Source: Chitinispirillaceae bacterium
GTDB lineage: Bacteria > Fibrobacterota > Chitinivibrionia > Chitinivibrionales > Chitinispirillaceae
Length of the DNA: 5,073 nucleotides
Direction: 5' to 3'
Assembly (NCBI GenBank): GCA_016926315.1
Contig: JAFGOU010000424.1
Span: forward strand, 1-5,073
The position numbers were made by a program, and so were the translations under genes. The notes beneath the pieces were generated by a model that did not search any database, was not told the origin of the DNA, and worked only from the letters and a program-made list of their open reading frames with translations. Shown in pieces: positions 1 through 5,060 of the stretch (position 1 is its first letter; each line of letters opens with the position of its first letter).

Positions 1-1166
1 ATGATGATCGCCACGAAAAAGAGCAGCATGACAAAGACGAAAAGCGAGGTTTTGATGAGCACGGCCATGGAACCGATCATGCCGATCGCTTTTTTCCACG
101 GGAGCGCGCGGACGCCGAGCTTCTTGTCGGCAAGCACCTTGTTCAGGTCGCTGACTGATTTGTCAAGGTTCGCGCCGTCGGCCAGGCGGACGAGCACGAG
201 GTTGAACGTGCCGTCGTCGAGGTCCACGTTCCGGCGAACGGTGTCGCGTTCGACCCGCAGGCTGCCCTCGGTAAGTTCCGCGGCGCCGCTGCCACCGGCG
301 TTCGCCACGATCATTTCGTCGCTGCTGAACATGTCGTCGAGCGCTTCGTCGTTTTTCGCCAGAAGGTCCCTGGTTTCCCCCCTGATCTCGATCGCCTTTC
401 CCGATGCGGAAAAATAGCCCAGGCACTCGCGGTACGATTCGATGTCCACGATCGGGAACATTCCCCAGATCATGTTGAGCGAGCGGTATTTGATGATGCC
501 GCGCACCGGCACGCGGATGTCGGTGGTCGCGTTGTCCGCGCTCATGCCCATGTAGATGACGCTGTTCTTAACCGACATGGCGTCGAGATGGGAGTTCACG
601 TCCTTCCCGAGCGTTGCGGTGTCCAGTTCCGCGCCTTCGGGCGAAAAGATGATGTTGTAGTATTCCGCGAACTGTTTGCGCCAGCCGGTGGGTACCAGCA
701 CGCCGGGTTCGTTGTCGCCCAGTCCGCGCCCCTCCACGATCGTGATATTGTCCCTGAAAAAATCACGGTACTGCTTCATGTTGACGCCAAGCACGAACAC
801 GCCGTCGGCCAGGCCGCCGTCCTCGTTGAGCGCCATGGCGAAATTTTTACCCATGGGCAGCGTTTTTCTGACAAAGGGTACGGTCCTGAGCGCGCTGTCG
901 ATCGCCTTGTAGTTGTTGATCGGCTCCACCGCCTTGCCCATCATGTCCATGAACACGTTGTCGCCCTCCTGTTTGTCCGACACAAGGACGATGTCGCCGC
1001 TGAATCCTTCCACCACGTTTTTCTGCAGCCCCCGGTTCATTCCCGAGATCACGCCGTTGCCGACCGTCATGAGCAGCGCGCCCAGAAAAAGGATGGAGCC
1101 GATGATCAGGCTTTTGCCGCGGTGGCGCTGGATGTTGCGCCACGCGATTTTGATGATGAGGTTCAT
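1..1166 (-). CDS. FtsX/MacB-like ABC transporter permease, C-terminus cut off by window edge
   Basis: Membrane subunit of an ABC transporter of the FtsX/LolC/MacB class, acting in the inner membrane with the ATPase encoded just upstream. 388 codons are open to the window edge with no stop. The start is typical of the family: a short basic stretch (AWRNIQRHRGKS, about residues 8-19), then a first membrane helix at about 20-40. Residues of about 45-360 form a long, mostly polar region, as in the periplasmic MacB-type domain. A second hydrophobic helix begins near residue 368 (SMAVLIKTSLFVFVMLLFFV) and runs into the edge. The family normally has four helices, so at least two and the C-terminus lie outside. 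The ATG at 1166-1164 overlaps the ATPase stop codon (ATGA) and has an AAGGTG ribosome binding site inside the ATPase gene, so the two are probably translationally coupled. Substrate unknown: lipoprotein release, drug or peptide export are all possible. Family call sure; substrate not. Confidence 0.9.
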   Translation of the reverse strand, partial: MNLIIKIAWRNIQRHRGKSLIIGSILFLGALLMTVGNGVISGMNRGLQKNVVEGFSGDIVLVSDKQEGDNVFMDMMGKAVEPINNYKAIDSALRTVPFVRKTLPMGKNFAMALNEDGGLADGVFVLGVNMKQYRDFFRDNITIVEGRGLGDNEPGVLVPTGWRKQFAEYYNIIFSPEGAELDTATLGKDVNSHLDAMSVKNSVIYMGMSADNATTDIRVPVRGIIKYRSLNMIWGMFPIVDIESYRECLGYFSASGKAIEIRGETRDLLAKNDEALDDMFSSDEMIVANAGGSGAAELTEGSLRVERDTVRRNVDLDDGTFNLVLVRLADGANLDKSVSDLNKVLADKKLGVRALPWKKAIGMIGSMAVLIKTSLFVFVMLLFFVAII

Positions 1167-1849
1167 AGCTTCACCTTTTCCGCAATAACGCCGTCCTTTA
1201 TTTTGACCGCGGTCTTCGCGTACTTGAGCACGTTGGCGTCGTGGGTCGAGAAGATGAACGTGGTTTTTTCCTTCGCGTTCATCGCCTTCATGAGGTCGAG
1301 AATCTGCGCCCCGGTGACAGAGTCGAGGTTGGCGGTCGGTTCGTCGGCCAGCACGATGTCGGGATTGGTCACGAGCGCGCGGGCAATGGCCACGCGCTGG
1401 CGCTGGCCGCCCGAAAGCTCGGCCGGCTTGTGGTGCATGTATTCACGGATGCCCACCTTTTCGATGAGCGCTTCCGCCTTGCTCCTTATCGCCGACCGGG
1501 AGTCCTTTTTGAGCAGCAGGAGCGGGAACTCCACGTTTTCGAGTGCGCTGAGCACAGGGATCAGGTTGAAGGTCTGGAAAATGAACCCGATCCGGTGGAG
1601 CCGGAGGTCGGTCACTTCGGTATCATCGAGTTCGGTCACTTCGTCGCCGTGAACGCGGACGCTGCCCGCGGTCGCCTGATCGATGCAGCCTACGATATTG
1701 AGGAGCGTGGTCTTGCCCGAGCCCGAGGGCCCCATGATGGTCATGAGGTCGCCCTCTTCGATGGTGAGGTCAATGCCGCGCAATGCACGCACAGTCGTTT
1801 TACCAAGGGCATAATCCTTGGTGACGCCTTTGGTTTCAATGATGTTCAC
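1163..1849 (-). CDS. ABC transporter ATP-binding protein, LolD/MacB type
   Basis: Cytoplasmic ATPase that powers the adjacent FtsX-like permease. At 228 residues it has the usual length for the LolD/FtsE/MacB ATPase group. All motifs are intact: Walker A GPSGSGKT (40-47), Q-loop Gln92 in FIFQTFNLIP, signature LSGGQRQ (145-151), Walker B IVLADE (165-170), D-loop ANLD (173-176) and switch His203 in STHD. The phrase VGCIDQATAGSV after Walker A is typical of this group. The start is a GTG at 1849-1847, chosen because a perfect GGAGGT lies 5 bases upstream and nothing comparable serves another start. The stop TGA overlaps the permease ATG by 4 bases, and only 3 bases separate this gene from the nucleotidyltransferase stop. 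Sequence motifs alone cannot tell LolD from MacB-type or antimicrobial-peptide exporters. A lone ATPase-permease pair in a TetR operon favours export or resistance over core lipoprotein sorting, but this is inference. Confidence 0.95.
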   Translation of the reverse strand: MNIIETKGVTKDYALGKTTVRALRGIDLTIEEGDLMTIMGPSGSGKTTLLNIVGCIDQATAGSVRVHGDEVTELDDTEVTDLRLHRIGFIFQTFNLIPVLSALENVEFPLLLLKKDSRSAIRSKAEALIEKVGIREYMHHKPAELSGGQRQRVAIARALVTNPDIVLADEPTANLDSVTGAQILDLMKAMNAKEKTTFIFSTHDANVLKYAKTAVKIKDGVIAEKVKL

Positions 1850-1852
1850 GAT

Positions 1853-2365
1853 CTACCTCCGTGGGTTGTCTGTGTAATTTCTTTTTCGTGGGGAGGGGCA
1901 TCGGCCTCTCCCTCTCTGTATGCTGTTCTCTAGGGCTTCTGCATCGGCGAGGTCTTTGAGTCGTTTTGAATTTTTTTTGCACCTGATCAAATCGGACAAC
2001 GAAATAACGGGAATAACGATCCCTTGCAGACGAACCTTTTTAAGGCGTGAAAAGATCACCGCATTGGACACGCCTTTCAGCGATGTCAGGATATCGATCC
2101 GGTTCGGTTCAACGCCCAGATGCACCGCGGTACCTTTTCCCTGGAACAGTTTTTCAGAAAATCCGACGCCGCCGAACCCGAATTCTTCCAGGACCAGGAT
2201 CATTTTTTTTGCGTTACGCGGCGAGGGGTCTATCAGAATATCGATATCCTGGGTCAATCGAGGATACCCGTAATAGATGACCGCAAACCCACCGACAAGG
2301 GTAAACGGTATTTTGTGCTTTTTCAGAAGCCTGATGAAGTCGATCATGTCTTTGGATATATTCAT
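1853..2365 (-). CDS. Nucleotidyltransferase-fold protein, MNT/AbiEii-like
   Basis: A 170-residue protein with the minimal nucleotidyltransferase fold. The core signature is clear: GGFAV at 25-29, then R36-x-T38, and the metal-binding pair D40-x-D42 in TQDIDILID. A third acidic residue, D91 (RIDILT), is in the expected place. A basic segment (KKNSKRLKDLADAEAL, about 132-147) matches the conserved end of such proteins. All catalytic residues are present, so it should be active. Relatives transfer nucleotides to proteins, RNA or small molecules; several are toxins or antitoxins (AbiEii, MNT of HEPN-MNT). The last 22 or so residues are an irregular basic tail. The gene follows a 69-residue partner after 6 bases, with a GGTGA ribosome binding site that contains the partner's stop. 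It is less G+C-rich than its neighbours (26 of 60 in 1981-2040), suggesting separate origin. Fold certain; substrate and toxin role unproven. Confidence 0.85.
   Translation of the reverse strand: MNISKDMIDFIRLLKKHKIPFTLVGGFAVIYYGYPRLTQDIDILIDPSPRNAKKMILVLEEFGFGGVGFSEKLFQGKGTAVHLGVEPNRIDILTSLKGVSNAVIFSRLKKVRLQGIVIPVISLSDLIRCKKNSKRLKDLADAEALENSIQRGRGRCPSPRKRNYTDNPRR
1855..1860 (-). promoter_or_regulatory. Ribosome binding site GGAGGT that fixes the GTG start of the ATPase
   Basis: Reading the minus strand, GGAGGT is followed by 5 bases and then the GTG at 1849. Its final T is also the first base of the TAG stop of the upstream nucleotidyltransferase gene. A ribosome finishing that gene therefore stops on top of this site, which suggests coupled translation. 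Confidence 0.85.
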
Positions 2366-2371
2366 GGTATT

Positions 2372-2581
2372 TCACCACGTCACCCGTTCGAATGAAATCA
2401 CCCGCTTCATCGGTTTTTCAGTCCACTTGCCCCACACCCGTTCCTGCAACAGCGCAACCTCCCGCAACCGTTCCTGTGGTGACATGCGGGCCTGCCGCCT
2501 CCGTTCCACGGTATTTTCATCCTCAAGGGAAGGGAAAAAGGCAAGGGTGCGTGTTGTGGTCCGGTGGTTCCTTGATTTCAT
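2372..2581 (-). CDS. Small partner protein of the nucleotidyltransferase (possible antitoxin-like)
   Basis: A 69-residue, charged, soluble protein without signal peptide or membrane segment. Its middle, RRRQARMSPQERLREVALLQ (about 28-47), has the pattern '(S/T)PxERLxxxxxLxxxxxG'. From memory of similar loci, small proteins with this pattern commonly sit directly upstream of AbiEii/MNT-like nucleotidyltransferases, as here. The C-terminus (MKRVISFERVTW) also fits that pattern with its short basic-hydrophobic strand. The ATG at 2581-2579 overlaps the TGA of the TetR gene (ATGA). It has an AGGAG ribosome binding site with a 7-base spacer inside the TetR gene. Its stop lies in the ribosome binding site of the nucleotidyltransferase, so production of both is probably linked. 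The gene is real on coding and context grounds; a role as antitoxin or binding partner is inference. No DNA-binding motif is visible. Confidence 0.75.
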   Translation of the reverse strand: MKSRNHRTTTRTLAFFPSLEDENTVERRRQARMSPQERLREVALLQERVWGKWTEKPMKRVISFERVTW

Positions 2582-3294
2582 TTTCCGGCTCCTGGGTTTG
2601 CGCGATCATCGGCACCCTTTTTCCTGAACGCGTGAAAATCCGCCTCCTTGACAATGTCAAGGCTCCCTTTGGGAGCGCCGAGCAACCGTTCGCAGGCGTC
2701 CTCGTACAGGTCAACGATCGTGTCGAGCCTGCCTGCGTTTTCGGGATGGTCGTCGAGTTCGACGAACAGTTTCCAGATCATGTCGTATAGCCGCTGCGCC
2801 ATGCAGATGATCATTTCGGCCGCGAATTCCGCTGACGGGGTGTCGAACGCCCCCTCCCTGATCCCCTGCTTGATGATGCGGCGGTACACGGGAAGGGTGG
2901 TGTGCTGCATCTGATCGTCCATTTTTCTGCGCAATTTATCGTTGCCCTGACGGTTCACCAGAACCATATACATCTTGAGCAGGTCTTTGTTGCGGATCTT
3001 GATGGAGCGGCTGGTATCGTGGATCGCGCGGAGCTTTTGGAACACGTCGAGGGTCGCGTCGTCCATGATCCGGGCGAGCGCCGCGCCGATCTGGCCGGAC
3101 ATGGCGCTGATCAGCGCGTCGATGAGCTCCTCCTTGGACTTGAAATAATAGTAAAAGGCGCCCTTGGAAATTCCTGCCTGAGACAGTATCGCTTCGATGG
3201 ATGTCGCTTCGTAGCCCTTTTCCACAAACAGCTTCTGGGCTATTTCAAGGATCTCCTCTTTCCTGATGCCGTCCTTTTTGTATTCACGTGCCAT
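2578..3294 (-). CDS. TetR/AcrR-family transcriptional regulator
   Basis: A 238-residue dimeric repressor of the TetR family, which releases DNA when a ligand binds its C-terminal domain. The N-terminal DNA-binding domain is canonical: helix 1 ILEIAQKLFVEKGYEATSIE (15-34), then ILSQAGISKGAFYYYFKSKEELIDAL (36-61) with the usual recognition helix GAFYYYF. The remainder, about 65-205, is helical and variable as expected; a polar tail follows to 238. The same frame stays open to an ATG at 3405, but that start would place the promoter and 17-bp operator inside the gene. The ATG at 3294 gives the normal N-terminal length and lies about 40 bases after the predicted transcription start. This start has no good Shine-Dalgarno sequence, which is the weak point. 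The gene heads a tightly packed operon and probably controls its own expression and that of the genes behind it. Ligand unknown. Confidence 0.95.
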   Translation of the reverse strand: MAREYKKDGIRKEEILEIAQKLFVEKGYEATSIEAILSQAGISKGAFYYYFKSKEELIDALISAMSGQIGAALARIMDDATLDVFQKLRAIHDTSRSIKIRNKDLLKMYMVLVNRQGNDKLRRKMDDQMQHTTLPVYRRIIKQGIREGAFDTPSAEFAAEMIICMAQRLYDMIWKLFVELDDHPENAGRLDTIVDLYEDACERLLGAPKGSLDIVKEADFHAFRKKGADDRANPGAGK

Positions 3295-3323
3295 AATGAG
3301 CAGAAATCCGATTGGTGAAATAT

Positions 3324-3340
3324 AAACCGACCGTCGGTTT
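3324..3340. promoter_or_regulatory. Perfect 17-bp inverted-repeat operator for the TetR-family regulator
   Basis: The sequence AAACCGACCGTCGGTTT consists of two perfect 8-base arms around a central C. Two further base pairs outside, after one mismatch, extend the symmetry (3321-3322 with 3342-3343). ACCGAC...GTCGGT arms are typical of TetR/AcrR-family operators. It starts 29 bases upstream of the regulator's ATG and covers the predicted transcription start, so a bound dimer would block RNA polymerase. Autoregulation is inferred from the position and symmetry. Confidence 0.88.
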
Positions 3341-3342
3341 GT

Positions 3343-3371
3343 AATATAATCAAAAACTGTTGATCTGTCAA
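3343..3371 (-). promoter_or_regulatory. Sigma-70-type promoter of the TetR-ABC operon
   Basis: On the minus strand, a perfect TTGACA (-35) at 3371-3366 and TATATT (-10, one mismatch to TATAAT) at 3348-3343 are separated by exactly 17 bases. Transcription should start near 3336, inside the operator, giving a leader of about 42 bases before the regulator's ATG. Being this close to consensus implies a strong promoter that needs tight repression. No terminator hairpin is visible between the radical SAM stop (3427) and this promoter, so read-through from upstream is possible. Confidence 0.85.
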
Positions 3372-3426
3372 AGTTTTTTTGATACAGAACTGATTCCGTT
3401 GCCATAATTATATTATATTCAATATG

Positions 3427-4629
3427 TTAATTCATAATATCCTGTCCAGCGATCGACGCTACCCACTCCCGCTCTGCCCATAAAGAGCAGCCGCCTGCGG
3501 TCTCCTGAAGAGCCCCGTGGTTCTCCCTTATTTTTTTAAGCAGCGGCGAACCGAGCGCACGCTTGAGCGATGTTTCCGCCACATTCCGGTCGGCATAAGG
3601 CGCGAACGGGCATGGTTCAAGATCGCCACTCGGGCTGATATGGATAAATCCACGGCCTGCGGCAAGGCAGCCGCCGAACTGGTCCTCGTCGCCGGGAAAG
3701 GCAAGAAACAGTGAGCGGAATGTTTTCCGCGATGTTCCCGCCTTGTCAATCAGAAACAGCCGCTGCTCCTGCGAAAGCACCAGCGCATTGGAGCCTTCCG
3801 CAACCGGGACATACTCCACGAATACGAAGAGGCGGCACCCGGCCTTGCAGAACCTTCTGATCCAGTCATCGCTCATCACCAGGTCAAAATTGCTGCGGGT
3901 GACGGTTACCGAACAGCCGAAAAACAGGCCGTGTTTGCGGGCCACTGCCATGGACGCCTCAACCTGCGCAAAGACGCCTTCGCCCCGGCGGTCGTCGGTT
4001 TCGAGCCGGTTACCTTCGATGCTCAGGACCGGAATGACATTGCGCTGCTTCCGCAACCGCCTGGCGATCGCGGCGTCCAGAAGAATCCCGTTTGTAAAGA
4101 GCGGAAAGGTGATGCCCGGGAACCGGGCGGTAATGTCGAGCAGATCGGTCCGGGTCAGCGGCTCTCCTCCGGCAATCAGCACCGACGAGACGCCGAGTCC
4201 CAGAGCTTCGAGAAGAAGCTCACTGAGACGATCGCCCGACAGCTCCGGGGCTTTTTTGTGATGCAACGCTTTTGCATAGCATCCTGCGCAGCGGAGATTG
4301 CACCGGTTCGTGACGCTGAGCACCATAAACGGCGGCACCTGGACATTCTGCGGGAGCCATGAGGCGCGCTTTTTCGCCGCAGCGCGCTGGGCCAGAAACA
4401 GTCTCAGGGCAATTCGCCACCAAGCCGGCCGCGGAAGCGCCACCTTCAGCGCGTCGAAGAAAAACGAGAGGATGCCGCGATCGAGACGTGAACGCATGAC
4501 CGCATCGGTCATTAGAGGCACTGCCGGAGAAACCCGGGAGAGCGACGATCCGGGAGCCGCTACAGGGTTAAGAGGAGACTTTGGAGAGAAAAGCATTTTT
4601 CCCGGTTCCGCAAGAGTGGTTGATGACAT
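3427..4629 (-). CDS. Radical SAM enzyme with shortened SPASM/twitch-like C-terminus
   Basis: An iron-sulphur enzyme that cleaves S-adenosylmethionine to start radical chemistry. From the ATG at 4629 it has 400 residues (the numbers here). CNLRCAGC supplies the cluster cysteines C110, C114 and C117, followed by GGEP (154-157), the SAM-binding motif. Near the C-terminus, C321-x13-G335-x4-C340 matches the first half of the SPASM pattern. The second half, CX2CX5CX3C, is missing, and only C381 (GGCSLW) remains. This suggests one auxiliary cluster. SPASM/twitch proteins mostly modify peptides, or act as sulfatase maturases or sugar-compound enzymes. About 95 residues, including an amphipathic stretch (ALRLFLAQRAAAKKR), precede the core. 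AAGGAG at 4640-4645 lies 10 bases from this ATG; a GTG at 4635 (4-base spacer) would add two residues. The acidic 59-residue peptide gene ends 59 bases upstream, making that peptide the obvious candidate substrate (inference). Confidence 0.92.
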   Translation of the reverse strand: MSSTTLAEPGKMLFSPKSPLNPVAAPGSSLSRVSPAVPLMTDAVMRSRLDRGILSFFFDALKVALPRPAWWRIALRLFLAQRAAAKKRASWLPQNVQVPPFMVLSVTNRCNLRCAGCYAKALHHKKAPELSGDRLSELLLEALGLGVSSVLIAGGEPLTRTDLLDITARFPGITFPLFTNGILLDAAIARRLRKQRNVIPVLSIEGNRLETDDRRGEGVFAQVEASMAVARKHGLFFGCSVTVTRSNFDLVMSDDWIRRFCKAGCRLFVFVEYVPVAEGSNALVLSQEQRLFLIDKAGTSRKTFRSLFLAFPGDEDQFGGCLAAGRGFIHISPSGDLEPCPFAPYADRNVAETSLKRALGSPLLKKIRENHGALQETAGGCSLWAEREWVASIAGQDIMN

Positions 4630-4639
4630 AGGCACGTTG

Positions 4640-4645
4640 CTCCTT
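4640..4645 (-). promoter_or_regulatory. Ribosome binding site AAGGAG of the radical SAM gene
   Basis: AAGGAG on the minus strand precedes two in-frame starts: GTG at 4635 with a 4-base spacer and ATG at 4629 with a 10-base spacer. Later in-frame ATGs, for example at 4512, lack any such site. The gene therefore starts here and includes its unusual N-terminal extension. ATG is preferred because 4 bases is too short for efficient initiation. Confidence 0.75.
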
Positions 4646-4658
4646 AAATTAATAGATT

Positions 4659-4702
4659 GAATAGACCGGCAGCGAGATCATATTTCCCTCAGGAATAGAC
4701 CG
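4659..4702. repeat. 10-base direct repeat flanking the end of the peptide gene
   Basis: GAATAGACCG occurs exactly at 4659-4668 and again at 4693-4702, 34 bases apart. In the minus-strand sense this is CGGTCTATTC. The upstream copy encodes the peptide's last residues (AVYS). The downstream copy lies in the gap before the radical SAM gene, in a tiny open frame reading MISLPVYSIY (4681-4649). Function unknown; a partial duplication of the gene end is possible. Confidence 0.6.
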
Positions 4703-4868
4703 CTCCAAGCAACACATTGTCAATAGTGAATTCTTCATCGGTCTCTTCCCGGATAGCATCGTCAGGGGAGATCTCTTTGTTCCATAGCGGTGCAAAGTTG
4801 AAATCCTCGGCAAAGAGGGTAATGACGCCATTATCGTCTTTTAGCTCTGCTGTTGGGACAAGAAACAT
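4689..4868 (-). CDS. Small acidic 59-residue peptide, candidate radical-SAM-modified (RiPP) precursor
   Basis: A short gene translating as MFLVPTAELKDDNG, then VITLFAEDFNFAPLW, and ending TIDNVLLGAVYS. Support for coding is strong: GGAGG lies 6 bases upstream of the ATG, the frame is clean to a TGA, and it directly precedes the radical SAM gene on the same strand (59 bases between). It has 14 acidic and 3 basic residues, no cysteine, no signal peptide and no membrane helix. Acidic residues cluster at 36-50, followed by a hydrophobic end that carries the only Tyr (58). An acidic leader followed by a short C-terminal core is usual for RiPP precursors, and the partner enzyme is of a peptide-modifying type. 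I recognise no known precursor family. The end IDNVLLGAVY faintly recalls the IDGMCGVY end of mycofactocin precursors, but this may be chance. It could instead be a small regulatory or structural protein. Gene sure; precursor role moderate. Confidence 0.8.
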   Translation of the reverse strand: MFLVPTAELKDDNGVITLFAEDFNFAPLWNKEISPDDAIREETDEEFTIDNVLLGAVYS

Positions 4869-4874
4869 CGGATT

Positions 4875-4879
4875 CCTCC
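4875..4879 (-). promoter_or_regulatory. Strong ribosome binding site of the small peptide gene
   Basis: The minus strand reads GGAGGAATCCGATG: GGAGG, a 6-base spacer, then the ATG at 4868. This is the best-placed ribosome binding site in the window. It is the main evidence that the 59-residue frame is translated and not the overlapping 60-residue frame at 4831-4649, which has no such site. Confidence 0.85.
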
Positions 4880-4930
4880 AGTCACGGTTTTTATTTCAGA
4901 CGGAAATGATATAGCAGATCGTGTGCCACT

Positions 4931-4938
4931 GTCGGTTC
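4931..4938. promoter_or_regulatory. Possible half-site of the TetR operator upstream of the peptide gene
   Basis: GTCGGTTC at 4931-4938 matches 7 of 8 bases of the right arm (GTCGGTTT) of the operator at 3324-3340 and overlaps a candidate -35 element. The opposite arm is not conserved, so binding of a TetR dimer here would be weak at best. An 8-base near-match may be chance. Confidence 0.25.
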
Positions 4939-5060
4939 GTGAAAAACAGGCAGGAAAACAGGTTGTTCGCTGTCAGAATATCCTGGATATATCAAACGGT
5001 TATATCAAAGTGATCTTTTTATAAATAGTGTCCGTCCGAAAACCCTCACTGTCACAAGGT

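Noticed and set aside
588..1652. Long plus-strand open frame of 354 codons, antisense to permease and ATPase
   Set aside because: It lies opposite two well-supported genes and crosses their junction. The translation is rich in His, Val, Arg and Ser with no recognisable motif, as expected of a shadow frame in G+C-rich DNA.
1241..1933. Plus-strand open frame of 230 codons
   Set aside because: Antisense to the ATPase and the end of the nucleotidyltransferase gene. The ATPase frame has every ABC motif, while this one has none.
3295..3405. Upstream extension of the TetR gene to the ATG at 3405
   Set aside because: The extra 37 residues would be encoded by the -35, the -10 and the operator. Family proteins start about 10-15 residues before helix 1, which fits the ATG at 3294.
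3372..3426. Terminator behind the radical SAM gene
   Set aside because: The stretch is A/T-rich, but I find no stable G+C stem followed by a T-run in the minus-strand sense.
3743..4362. Plus-strand frames opposite the radical SAM gene
   Set aside because: Arg/Ser-rich shadows of a gene whose cysteine motifs and ribosome binding site are clear.
4649..4831. 60-codon minus-strand frame ending MISLPVYSIY
   Set aside because: It overlaps the 59-residue peptide gene in another frame, has no ribosome binding site at its first ATG, and has a translation of basic shadow type. Only its last ten codons are noted, because of the direct repeat.
4689..4868. Assignment of the peptide as a mycofactocin-type precursor
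   Set aside because: Only a loose match at the C-terminal IDx...GxVY. The peptide ends in Ser, not Tyr, and no companion mycofactocin genes such as mftB are visible.
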